Source: Micrasema longulum (Eukaryota; Arthropoda; Insecta; Trichoptera; Brachycentridae). From it: a stretch of 64,000 nt of DNA. A program made the position numbers and the translations under genes. Below are positions 54,579-64,000 of this stretch, piece after piece. Position 1 is the stretch's first letter. Every line of letters begins with the position of its first letter. The stretch is taken from positions 1 through 64,000 of the forward strand of contig JAGVSM010000953.1 of assembly GCA_022494885.1 (NCBI GenBank), given 5' to 3'. Under the pieces are notes generated by a model. It had not been told where the DNA came from, searched no databases, and saw nothing but the letters and a program-made list of their open reading frames with translations.

Positions 54579-54754
54579 ATTTTAAATTCCTCCTAACTAG
54601 TACAAAAACAAATGAAAATACTTTGATTAAATAAATCTTCAATTTACGTCGCAAAACAACTTCTTTTGTATATAAAAGGTAATCATTTGACCCTTGAGCC
54701 GTGGCCAAGTAACTTACCGTTTTAAAAAAGTTTCCAGCCCAAAATAATTCCGAG

Positions 54755-54979
54755 ATAATTTATTTATTTATTAATTTACACGCCTACGGGCTTTTACATA
54801 TATCAGAAATTACATTTAAGTGCAGCAGTGAAACACAAGTATGTAAATTTAGTAAAAATTAAAGATTACATGAGTGGTAAATCTCAAAGACCAGAAATGA
54901 AGACCTATTTCTTGAATATTTTTGAAAGTGATAGTTTTTAGCTCAGTTTCTGTGAATAGTCTATATATTGTGTTTTAGG
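54755..54979. other. Possible LINE 3' tail and unassigned spacer
   Basis: A (TTTA)n start at 54762-54775 followed by ACACGCCTACGGGC hints at a minus-strand LINE 3' end. No coding motif supports it. Confidence 0.25.
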
Positions 54980-55225
54980 TTTAAATGTTTTTCTTTTCTT
55001 TTTTTAATATTAAGTTCACAGAATGTTTAAATGTTTTATTTTCTTTTTTAATATTAATTTCACAGAATGTTTAAATGTTTTTCTTTTCTTTTTTAATATT
55101 AAGTTCACAGATTATTTGAATGTTTTTATTTTCTTCTTTAATATTAAGTTCACAGATTGTTTTAATGTTTTCTTTCCTTTTTTAATATTAAGTTCATAGA
55201 TTGTTAAAATTTGTTAAAATTTTTA
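54980..55225 (+). repeat. Minisatellite, 5 units of 44-45 bp
   Basis: AATATTAAGTTCACAGA-type words start at about 55006, 55050, 55095, 55140 and 55184, each preceded by a T-rich TTTAAATGTTTTTCTTTTCT segment. Units differ by a few bases. Confidence 0.8.
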
Positions 55226-55254
55226 TTGTTTAAATGTATACTATGTATTGTTGC

Positions 55255-55390
55255 AAGAAATGTACTATTTTTTTTTATGTACCGTCCCTAATAAGTTTTC
55301 TCGTACAACTCCTGGGAATATAATATCACGATATTCATGTCTTATATGTTTTATTAATAAATAAAAATAAAAAAATAAAAAATAAAAAAC
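55255..55390 (+). repeat. LINE 3' end, same family as 45.84 kb
   Basis: ATGTACCGTCCCTAATAAG, AACTCCTGGGAATATAATAT and TTATATGTTTTATTAATAAA TAAAAATAAA are the reverse complement of 45836-45925. The minisatellite just before it may belong to this element's 3' UTR. Confidence 0.6.
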
Positions 55391-55486
55391 TAAAAGATAC
55401 AATAATAAGTAAAAATAAGGAAATGTACCAACATAGGTATATGAGTACATAGAAAAATATTTAATGAATTTACATATGAAAACATA

Positions 55487-55590
55487 TACAGATGCATATG
55501 CATACATACACACACACATATACATACATGCATGTACATATATATACATACACATACATGCACATACATATACATACACATAAGTTCATA
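55487..55590. repeat. ACAT/ATGC simple-sequence stretch
   Basis: Interrupted CATACA, CACACA and TATACA runs. The long minus-strand frames rich in Tyr, Cys and Met across it are artefacts of the repeat. Confidence 0.75.
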
Positions 55591-56327
55591 CATTTTATAG
55601 AGATACATGAGAAGAAAAAAAAAAGTAAATAAAGGACAATATTAAGAAATATTATACAAATTAATTTATGACTGAAAAGAAGAGTTTATTTTAAATATTT
55701 TGCTCCTTACATAAAATTCTCACGGTACTGTAGGTGCAATATACGAGTATTTTTGTATGTAACAGTGAAAACATAGAGAAAACATTGTTCGCATTTAGTA
55801 CGTCACAAAAACAATAATGTGTTTTTTCCTGTTCGATGTAAACACTGTCTTATCCACACTTTTTTCTAAAATATCTTATTTTGCGGCATGGTCATTTATT
55901 TTACTTTAAAATATCGGCGATATAGCTTGGAAAGTTGTGGAAATCCAACATAATAAAAATACTCTCTTCCGGGATCCACCATATGACCAGAATTCAACCC
56001 TACTCAAAATAAGTTGCCATTTTAAAATAGTCAGCTGGTAAGGCTTCCGTTTTTCATTCACATAAATAAATCTTTTGTTTATTTCGTTCAGTTTAAAAAA
56101 CCTAGTTTTTTTAACTCTGTTTTGTATTATCGCACAGATGTCTTACTTCCTGCGACGTGGTGGGAACGCGTGAATGATAAATAATAGCACTTGTAACCAA
56201 AACTGATGCGGGTCAATATTTCAAGAGGTTGATACAAATTATTATGGTTGCGCTAGTTGAGCTAGTTCGTGATACAGTTCATATTTTAAACACCCCTCGC
56301 ACTTATATTTTTCGATCAAAAACATAC
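55591..56327. other. AT-rich stretch, nothing recognised
   Basis: I see no supported frame or repeat. Confidence 0.4.
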
Positions 56328-56803
56328 ATTGCTATAATATTTGAGTTTGTCCAAATGTTTGTAGACAAAAGACTTGATTTCACTCTCTCGGAAGTCATTG
56401 AGATTACCAAATTACAACAGGGATGGAGAATACCTTAAATAAGGGAATATGGAAGTCTAGTTACAGGGCTTATGACCTGTAATTAGCTGGTTTAAGTGGC
56501 CACTTTACACACTGTGTAACATTCACCATTTTGCCTATGTTTGAACATCCATATATCTTCAATTCTTTCATCTGTAGATTTTAGTGAAATTAAAGAGCTA
56601 AAACCTTTATTGTTGTAAAAAGATTCATCTGATTTTATTATTCCATACACTTGGCAACGCCTGAAAACAGTTTTTCTATTTTTAGACTTCTTTTTATACC
56701 ATTTATTTTAATCAACAATGCTTTTAGAACTAAATAACTCCCTAGGGAGGAATTCCAGCCTGTCTACACACATTTGGACATACTCCAAGCATTGTTGATT
56801 AAA
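56328..56803 (+). mobile_element. TIR family F, most complete copy (~475 bp)
   Basis: Left TTTGAGTTTGTCCAAATGTT TGTAGACAAAAGACTTGATT and right AGCCTGTCTACACACATTTG GACATACTCCAAGCATTGTT form imperfect inverted ends of about 55 bases. The core contains AATTACAACAGGGATGGAG, GGAATATGGAAGTCTAG, GGTTTAAGTGGCCACTTTAC and TAACATTCACCATTTTGCC. It is non-coding and needs an outside transposase. It serves as the reference for the other copies. Confidence 0.75.
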
Positions 56804-56856
56804 CTATCTGGTACATTTTTTCTGCCTCCATTTTTGAGTCTTGGAATAAAACAATA

Positions 56857-57781
56857 TTGTATTTTATTTTATTTATTTATTCATATTTTTCGCTTACAAA
56901 CTATAATTAATAATAAAAATAATGTGACCCCACTGGGGTTTCCCGTGCCGAAGACACTTAATAATATACTTTTTTGAAATTACATTTTGAGAATAAACAA
57001 AGAAGACTAACTTAAAATACAAAGATAATTAACAAATATTCCGACAGTTTTAAAAACAAGGTATTTATGTACAACTTTATTATTTATATTACAAAACACA
57101 CAATGAAAATAACAAAAACCTAACATTAGCAATACACTTGTGGAGCAGTTGATTCAATATTGGTATGGGTGAATGAAACAATCCATTTTACTTCTACCTA
57201 GCTCCACTATCCATTTTTTTATAGCCTTTTAAAACATTTTCTCGTTACTAATTGTTTTAATAGATAGTGGAAGTAAGTTATAGATTTTAATTAAATAATA
57301 CTCAAAATCCCTTTGTCCGAAAGTGGTATTAGTTTTTATTTGTTTAAGTTGTCTTTGTGTTGAGGATCTAGTGATTATATTATTTGTATGTGATGTATTG
57401 TGGGGGTTATGTCTTTCATTTGAGTAAGAGAAGTTTTTGAATCTATAAGTGAGTATTGTCTTAGCGTATAATTGTTGTGGTGTCATAATTTGTGATTTAT
57501 GGAATATTTCTTCAGTAGATGTCTGTATCGTGACTCTGGGTATTATTATAATTATTGATTTTTGTGCAGCAAATACACTTTTTAAAACTGTGTCACTCGC
57601 ACCACCCCAACCGATTATACCGTACTCCAAAATTGATTGGCACAATGCAAAATAAATCCTTAAAAGTTCCTGTACATTAATTATATTTCGAATTGTTTTG
57701 AATATATACGTTAGTCTCTTAAGTTTATTAGTAATATTTTCAATCTGCTGTTTCCACTTTAAATTTATATCAATAATAACT
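56857..57781 (-). mobile_element. 5'-truncated LINE with ORF2 C-terminus, 3' UTR and tail
   Basis: The minus frame is open from 57780 to 57229: INLKWKQQIENITNKLKRL, IRNIINVQELLRIYFALCQS, ILEYGIIGWGGASDTV, TFGQRDFEYYLIKIYNLLPL. The 3' UTR continues to a TATTTTATTTTATTTATTTA tail at 56857. There are no internal stops over about 180 codons. The abrupt 5' edge at 57781 is the classic mark of incomplete target-primed reverse transcription. It is related to the LINE at 16.4 kb (shared YGIIGWGG). Confidence 0.85.
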
Positions 57782-58633
57782 TCTTATGGTATGGTCCACG
57801 TGTAAACGACATTTGAAAGTCGCACGTGCGCTGTGTCTCTCACTAAACATTTTCTTTCGCTATTTAACGCGGGGGTGTAGCAAAATTTTCGTAACCGATT
57901 TTATCATCTTTCGGTACTTAACAAATGCGATCACCGCAGTATGTATATACGAGTACACAAATTATTATTTTCGTAACGTTATCAAGATGCAATTAATTTT
58001 ATGTGAACATAATATTGTTTTGTATTTTCAATTGCCCAATCTAATTCGTTGCAGATACGATCAGTATTCTGTATGCAGATTATCGCTACTATATTTGCTT
58101 AGCATTTTAAAGAAAAAAAGATCGATCAATTTGGATTTTTTTCAAAATCAATTTGCCCGAATTCGGGGCGGGTCCTCTTACGCGTGTGGTCTGTAAAAAT
58201 AATTTCGGAACATTTTAAATTAATGTTCAAGGAATCGTAACTATTTCCGATTGCTAAAAAATGAAATTAAAATTTATTGCCATTTAATTTTCGAAATTTT
58301 GTTTAGCGGCGTTTCTCAGATCATTCATTACTTTATTTTTTTGTGATATTTGGAAATTGATTATGCAAAGTGTTTTGGAATAAAAAAGGATGCATTCATT
58401 TTATTTTATTAGGTAATTCAAAGATGCTAGATAGTTATCGATACAATTACTGATAATATGATTTTTGGAGGGTTTCATTTATGTCCTTTTTTTTATTTTT
58501 ATTTTAAAAGCAGATTTCTTTTCGATAGTCTTTATTTTTGTATTTTTACTTGATTTAGCCATATTTTTTTAACATCAATTTGTCTGCCTCGCGGTCTCGT
58601 TATACCAAGTTTGGCTTCCATTCACGATGTCTC
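57782..58633. other. Unassigned; unrecognised ORF of 136 codons at 57786-58196
   Basis: The plus-strand frame starting at 57786 (MVWSTCKRHLKVARALC, then a Phe/Tyr/Ile-rich run and ARIRGGSSYACGL) is long for AT-rich DNA. It matches no family I know and begins right at the LINE's 5' edge. Chance is the simplest explanation. Confidence 0.2.
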
Positions 58634-58960
58634 AAGGCCGCGATTATGATGGGAAGCTAAGGACATTCACCATGACGGGATAGTTGAAGATAAATTCTCT
58701 CGAACGATTACGAAGATACACTACCGACCCCTTACCTTCAAGTATTGTGTAGGTACATCGATGTGCAACAGGGGGAAGCTTACGTCACGGTTCACATATC
58801 TACGCACTTAAGGGACATAGCTTTATTATGACGTCACAGTTGAAGATATATTCTCCCGAACGATTGCGGAGATACACTACCGATTCAAGATTTGATGTAA
58901 ATACATCGGTATGCCCAGTACCCCTCGATACGCATATCTACGCATTAAAAATGACAAAAA
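58634..58960. mobile_element. Family G-related element with internal duplication
   Basis: It starts GGCCGCGATTATGATGGGAA GC, like the family G end. Inside, GTTGAAGATAAATTCTCTCG AACGATTACG... (58683) recurs as GTTGAAGATATATTCTCCCG AACGATTGCG... (58839), both followed by AGATACACTACCGA, then ACATCG and ATATCTACGCA. The unit is about 140-156 bp. Confidence 0.6.
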
Positions 58961-59456
58961 ATTCAATCCACTTAGCCATTTTCCTTTGATTACGATTAAT
59001 TTACATTTTTAATTTTTCTGATTTTGGCACTTTTTTTCTCAAAAGCCTATTAAAAATAAGAGAGAGAAATTAGTAAATTTTGAAGTCTAATTGAATTCTG
59101 ACATAACTGCCAGTTTCGAAAACGAACGCCTAGATGCACCGATAATGTGGCTAGATTCTGCCCTATTAACATATTAGAGCGTCTAGGCTGTAAAATGTTG
59201 CCACATTGAAAAAAAAACATTTCCATCTGTTTAACTATCTTCCTGAGTGTACGTATCGAGACATTAAAGGAGCTGACTTTGTTATCGCTCGGTAGATAAG
59301 TACAGATGAACGCGAAGAACACCGTCTTGTCAATTGTCAAAAGTCATAAAAAAAATCATTTTCAAGCCAACATTTTTAGCTTAAAGTAAGCCCTATTATC
59401 ACAGAAGCCTAATATAAATATTAATCAAAACTTAAAAAAAAAAAAAAATCAAGGAT
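58961..59456. other. Unassigned stretch
   Basis: A 96-residue minus frame at 59050-59340 is not recognised and may be chance. Confidence 0.3.
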
Positions 59457-59618
59457 GGAACGCGGACTAAATTTTTGGGGTCATTTATTGGTTGGATTCG
59501 ATCATATGACGTCGAGATGGCAATTCGGTAGAACATACCGAGGTAGATAGAGATAGTACAGAAGTTAAATGTACCGTCTCGATATATACAGATGAAGATA
59601 GTGTTCATAATCGCGGCA
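59457..59618. mobile_element. MITE family G variant, copy at 59.5 kb
   Basis: Reverse-complement counterpart of 18884-19018: GGAACGCGGACTAA, GGTAGAACATACCGAGGTAG, then GTACCGTCTCGATATATACA and GTTCATAATCGCGGC, the family G end. Confidence 0.6.
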
Positions 59619-59655
59619 CAGATTCGATTCCCGACAAGGTTGAATGAAAGAGCAA

Positions 59656-59790
59656 TGAATGCGGGAAAAGAGGAAGATTGGAGAAAGACATGGCATAACC
59701 AAATTCAAGTAGGTACTTGGAGATGGAGATGTCAAAAATCGGAATGATTGGCGCGCTTACTTAAAAAAATGGATAGAAAGGGAAAGGTTT
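59656..59790 (+). mobile_element. RTE-like LINE, small C-terminal fragment, copy 3
   Basis: The plus strand reads WRKTWHNQIQ, then one base over DGDVKNRNDWRAYLKKW, matching the WHDQ...DGHVKSRNNRRAC order at 11.4 kb. A frameshift lies near 59712. Confidence 0.5.
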
Positions 59791-59792
59791 AA

Positions 59793-60175
59793 ATGATTTC
59801 CGATGCGTTGTTACCTTGGGCACGTGAAAAATTCATTAGAAACCATAGGACGTTTCAACAAGACTCGGCACCATCTTATAAAGCTCGTGAAACCCAACGT
59901 TTTTTCACGAAAAAGTTCACAGCTTTATTTCATCACAACGGTGGCCTCCACAGGCTCTTTTCACACATGCCACGCCAATCCACCCGGGGCGTTTATTTTA
60001 CCGCGTTCATCATACAAACGCTTACACAACGTGTCAGCTTTTGTAGGGTGAACCCGGTAAAATTACCGCGCCGGATGGATTAGCGTGGCATGTGTGAAAA
60101 GGGCCATATTCCCGGAATCAAACCCAATGGACTGATCCATATGGTCCATTCTAGAGGCCAAAGTGTCCTGTGGCA
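59793..60175 (+). pseudogene. Mariner-type transposase, C-terminal half, inverted relative to its N-terminal half
   Basis: The plus strand encodes MISDALLPWAREKFIRNHRT and FQQDSAPSYKARETQRFFTK, which holds the second catalytic Asp of the DDD core, up to TGGCCTCCA at 59950. A MITE interrupts it (59951-60103). After that, TATTCCC resumes the coding sequence, with SNPMD then SIWSILEAKVSC in a frame one base off. The N-terminal half follows on the opposite strand. Together they look like one mariner whose 3' half has flipped. Confidence 0.7.
59951..60103. mobile_element. TIR MITE inserted in the mariner
   Basis: CTCTTTTCACACATGCCACG CCAATCCACCCGG at the left and CCGGATGGATTAGCGTGGCA TGTGTGAAAAGGG at the right are inverted repeats of about 33 bases. 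CCA stands on both sides (59948-59950 and 60104-60106), a likely 3-bp target duplication. Removing the insert nearly restores the transposase reading. It is 153 bp. Confidence 0.8.
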
Positions 60176-60680
60176 GTTGCCGCGGCCCAAACCCCGTACA
60201 CGAGCGTTTGTTTGTTTACATATTGCTGAACCGTAAAAAAATTTCATCTGAAAAGACCAAATTTTTTAGCTCGCCACCAACGTGCAAGTGTTTTAACACC
60301 TTTGCTCTTGCTAGGCGAACTTATGCGCAGGCGTTAAATCTTGTACTTTTTGTATTTTGTAGGGCTTCAATCGTGGTTCATTTTTTAATATGCGCCCCAT
60401 GATACGAACAGACACATTAAGATTTTTCGCCAATTGAACCGAGCTTTGTCGTTGGAGTACATTACATTTCTGTCGATGTTGCTGTTTTTGGATATCCACC
60501 TCCATGGCGTTTTGCTACCGGTAACGTGGAATGGTCCGATGCACAAACATTAACATGTAAATGTCGTAGCTCGTCAATAATGGCTGGTAGCGATTTTCCA
60601 GTCAAATACAGAGCGATAACACTGTTGAATTTGAATTCCATTTCGATAACTTTTTTAACTGCGACGTAAAACAATGTGCT
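60176..60680 (-). pseudogene. Mariner-type transposase, N-terminal half
   Basis: The minus strand reads MEFKFNSVIALYLTGKSLPA IIDELRHLHVNV, VAKRHGGGYPKTATSTEM, then in a second frame SVQLAKNLNVSVRIMGRILK, KPYKIQKVQDLTPAHK, and NLVFSDEIF with the first catalytic Asp. FFTVQQYVNKQTLVYG follows near 60250-60195. These are the helix-turn-helix DNA-binding part and the start of the catalytic core. Frame changes at about 60480 and 60250 disable it. Coding sequence seems to begin near 60680; the minus frame above that (60655-60837) is not recognised. Confidence 0.75.
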
Positions 60681-61128
60681 TCCGTAGAATTATTAACAAT
60701 ATAACAGACTGACATGTGTGAAAACATGAGCGCACTGTCATTACCCGTTTGGTTGCTTCAGCACCGTGAAGTTGGTAACACTTAGAGCGCCTACCCCTGT
60801 AATTTATCAAAATGGTGTTAGTAATTTCTTCTGACATCTCTCTATCCGAATAAAGGTAATTTCGGCTGTGAACGTTTTTATGACGTTTTCTCTTCTCCTA
60901 CATGTTATCGGATTGTGAATATATTCTTTGTTATATTTTTTCTTATTATTTATTTATGCAGCAAGGTATTTTCGATTGCATAATAAACTAACTATAAATA
61001 CGCATTGTGCGTTATTAAAATACTCAATACCATATCATTAAACGATTGATTTTCTTTGTTTCAGGAATATTTTTGTGGGAGTTCCGCCAATAACAGGTAT
61101 CTTACATAAATAAATTGTTTTCTACTAC
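60681..61128. other. Unassigned, may include the mariner's 5' flank
   Basis: No recognised frame. I did not find a clear terminal inverted repeat. Confidence 0.3.
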
Positions 61129-61425
61129 TAATACTACTATCACGCCATTTCCCCGTAGGGGTGGGCATAGAGGATGGACCGCCACACACGTATATCCTTC
61201 CATACATTCCTAGCTTCTTCCACATTTATACATCTTGTCATACATGCCCTTCGGTTCTGCCTGCTTTTCACATGACCAGACTTAAGATCTTTGTTTATCT
61301 GATCATGCCACGTCTTTCTTGGTCGACCACGACCCTCGTTACTGTTCGCTCTCGCCATATATACCTGTTTTATCATTCTTTCGTCATTCGTTTATTCTAC
61401 ATGACCAATTCATCCCTGAGACCCT
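61129..61425 (-). mobile_element. RTE-like LINE, C-terminal fragment, copy 4
   Basis: The minus strand encodes MIKQVYMARANSNEGRGRPR, KTWHDQINKDLKSGHVKSRQ, NRRACMTRCINVEEARNVWK and WRSILYAHPYGEMA, then a TAG-repeat tail (TAGTAGTATTAGTAGTAG on the minus strand near 61120-61140). It is very close to the 22.7 kb copy. Confidence 0.8.
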
Positions 61426-61650
61426 TAGAAATTGTTTTCTTCTAAAATAAACTACTTTTCTTGATTACATTTAACATTTTCTTAAAAATTACGAATATTT
61501 TTTTGCAGATGGGGCTTGACTGAATTATTAAAATCTGTGCCGAAATTAGGAATTGTAATCGATTTGACATTTTCTACGAAGTACTATGATGCAAGCGTAA
61601 GTATGCACCAAATTGGTTTTATTAATTAATTAACTTATCATACGAGTATA
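61426..61650. other. Unassigned spacer
   Basis: AT-rich, nothing recognised. Confidence 0.35.
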
Positions 61651-61985
61651 TGTAGGATTTGATGGTTAAGGGTTGAAGCTCCTATCCCAGTTAGAGATTA
61701 ACAGAAGGCACGAGGTTTCTGTTTAATGCGTATTTATTACATGGCGAATAAGATACAGCACTTGGTAGTGTAGCGCGAGCGTAGCGGCGATGATGAGTTG
61801 AAGAGACTGCACTTGAACTACATGGCGGAACTAAGTGACTTTACTAGACTGAACTGAACTGGGCGTTGACGGTGCCCTGTGGTCTCTTTATAGGCCACGT
61901 TCCTTTTGTTCTTCATATCTCTATGGTAGGGATGATGTTAATGTTCTGCAGGACGTTGATCTTGTGTTTCGAATGTTATGAATTC
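61651..61985 (-). repeat. Solo-LTR-like block, copy 2 (minus orientation)
   Basis: On the minus strand: GTCCTGCAGAACATTAACAT, GGAACGTGGCCTATAAAGAG (TATA-like, 61896-61883), CATCGCCGCTACGCTCGCGC, TATCTTATTCGCCATGTAAT AAATAC (polyA signal) and an end at ATCCTACA. It follows copy 1 along its length with scattered changes and small gaps. Confidence 0.6.
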
Positions 61986-63035
61986 AATTCAATAGAAAAC
62001 GCTGACTTGCTTCTTGGAGTCTTGACTAATGTGAAGTTATATACTTTTTAAATCCCTCATTCGTACATGATAGTGCATAATACACTTCATTGGTACACCC
62101 CTCATTTCAATAGTTTTTTGTTACATGAAGGAAATACATACCATCGAACACTTCAGGTGCCAGAGTAAGAACTATTTTTCTAAATATTTTTTTGAGAGCA
62201 TAAATTATATGTACTTTTTTTTGCTCCTTATATTTAAGTTAGTAGTAATTATTATCATACATTTATGTGGGACTATCATGTGATTTAATGTAAAGGATCT
62301 TTACCGACAAGCCACATTAATTGGCTCGGTGAGTCCTGTAAAAAAAAAAAAAAATTTAAATGTTTTAAAAATAACTTAAATGTAATATTGTATGTAAATA
62401 ATAAAAAAATAAATAATGAAATCTTGCAGTGTAATAAAACTTTTAAATGGGTATTTAATAAACCACAGAAATCTAGCTCTAATTTTATGATTTTCTATGT
62501 TGATCAACATAACTGTGATTTTACACAAAGATAATAATGGGTATTCTGCGAAAAAACATTAAGTCAACATTTTCCGTTTTCGACTTAATTATGAGGTAAT
62601 GTAATTCAACAAATTCTCTACAATGTACAAAAATCCACGAAGTTATATCTACGTTACGGGCCGAATTGTTTTCCGTGATAGGGGTCAATTGAGTACAAAT
62701 CCGTTCAGGGAAAATTTAAAAATGTGCCACAGGATTTTCGTAGTTGGTAAGCTGGCATCCTTTCTGTCAAGGATACTGATATTCTTTAAAGCAATACGGA
62801 ATTGGTGTAATATTCATATAAAGCTCTTTTTTTATTAATTAAATTGTTGTGTCAAAATTATTATTTCTTCATTCTTTCGTTTTATTGATTTATTGTTTAC
62901 CAAATATTTAAAATACTTAATAAAGCAATGTAAAATATAGTTAAAAGAGTCCCACAAAGTGCCTTAATCGTGTGATTGTATGTAAAATAATGCGAACAAG
63001 CTAAAATGCATCAAGTATGTAATAAAGAAATAACA
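61986..63035. other. AT-rich stretch, nothing recognised
   Basis: I see no supported frame. The 71-residue plus frame at 62623-62838 is unknown. Confidence 0.4.
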
Positions 63036-63105
63036 AGTAAATTGGTGTACCACTGCGGTGCCCTATGAAGCATTAGGTGCGGAAAGGGAATGATGATAAT
63101 GATAA
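63036..63105 (+). mobile_element. SINE family 2, 3' module fragment
   Basis: GTACCACTGCGGTGCCCTAT GAAGCATTAGGTGCGGAAAG then GATGATAATGAT match the 3' end at 21.55 kb. Confidence 0.6.
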
Positions 63106-64000
63106 ATAACAACACTCTATTGAAAAAAAAAGATGTAAAAGAAAGTTGTTTTTTTTATAAAAACTATTTTTCACTTTAGTTGATAGATCAATGTAGCATT
63201 TCTTACAACGTTTAGTTATAATATAAATTGTTAATGCCTAACAAAGTTTTAACCTTAAATGTCCCTAAACTAGTAATTTTTACTTAATGCCTTTTCGCCG
63301 AATGCCCACGAAATATTTCATTTTTACCATGTCGGGTAGTATATTATATCCATACAATAATTAATATATATATATATATGTGTATGTCTTAAATCAAACA
63401 AAGTTATACAGTTACAATGTAAATGGCGACCACCTACAATTTCGTACAGTCTGATAAAAAAAGCAAACAAAACTAGTGAAAAAAAGTTTAGAAAAATAAT
63501 TAAACAGTTATTTAAAAAAAAAAAACTAATAATAAAGTCAAGAAAATACAAACAGTAAAATAACTATATAAATAAGTTACGGTGTCTATTGCTCACGTTA
63601 TTTACATTTTATACATTTTATTTCATCTAATTACATCTTCCAAAACTTTATTTATACTAAATAAATATTTATTTCTTATAAACCTTTTTAACACTCTTGG
63701 AATTTTTTTAATATAATTTATTTCTTTAATTTTTTTTAGGAAACTTAACTGTTACTAAATTTTAACTTGAGATTTTTCGTTTTGGAATTTTTAAGCTTAT
63801 TATATTTTTTTTATGCAATCTGGAAACTACATATATGTATGTGATATGTATTACATATATTTTTTAATGATGTTGTGGATATTTTACATTGTACGAGTAT
63901 TTAACTAACCATTTTGTTTCATTGTTTTCTTGACTTTATCTTTCCTCTCACCTTTTCACTTTTCTCTGTCCTGTATTAAAATTATTTAAATTTAATACAG
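63106..64000. other. AT-rich end of window, nothing recognised
   Basis: A (TA)n run at about 63365-63380 and short chance frames only. Confidence 0.4.

Noticed and set aside
55265..55608. Cys/Tyr/Met-rich minus-strand ORFs
   Set aside because: They are translations of CATACA/TATACA simple sequence.
59050..59340. 96-codon minus ORF as a gene
   Set aside because: No recognised domain, no supporting neighbours, and it lies between MITE relics; chance or repeat-derived.

Overview
This window reads as one stretch of an AT-rich arthropod genome, almost certainly an insect. Lepidoptera is my best guess from the look of the LINE, SINE and MITE relics, but the sequence alone does not prove it. I see no host gene I can name. 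Nearly everything recognisable is a transposable element or its decayed remains, set in AT-rich DNA. The only long intact reading frame is the pol region of a BEL/Pao LTR retrotransposon at the left edge (3-2915). It is followed by a probable 3' LTR (2968-3726) and is visibly richer in G+C than the rest.

Layout. 0-4 kb: BEL/Pao pol and LTR, abutting a LINE fragment. 4-11 kb: mostly featureless, with LINE and SINE scraps and one weak candidate exon (10762-10943, minus). 11-19 kb: RTE-like LINE fragment, a nested repeat cluster (14.4-15.8 kb), a LINE with an FADD reverse-transcriptase motif, SINEs and a small TIR MITE. 19-33 kb: SINEs, palindromic MITEs, a Penelope-like GIY-YIG remnant and a decayed tandem array. 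33-42 kb: the densest nest, with a TIR family in several orientations, a 91-bp tandem duplication, two copies of a foldback element, several LINE 3' ends and two tandem MITEs. 42-53 kb: sparse, with SINEs, LINE 3' ends, two clean MITEs and a solo-LTR-like block. 53-62 kb: a dead Tc1/mariner transposase, a minisatellite, a full-length TIR element, a 5'-truncated LINE, a second mariner with an internal inversion that is itself split by a MITE, an RTE-like fragment and a second copy of the solo LTR. 62-64 kb: nothing recognised apart from a SINE tail.

How the parts relate. There are no pathways or operons. The links are family relations: seven copies of one tRNA-derived SINE, nine pieces of a second, two copies of a third, four RTE-like LINE tails, several MITE families whose autonomous partners are not visible, and pairs of LINE 3' ends. 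The most informative structures are nested insertions that give relative ages. I found no convincing new biological system. The best leads are the modular TIR family near 5.9, 33-34.7, 52.5 and 56.3 kb, and the inverted mariner.
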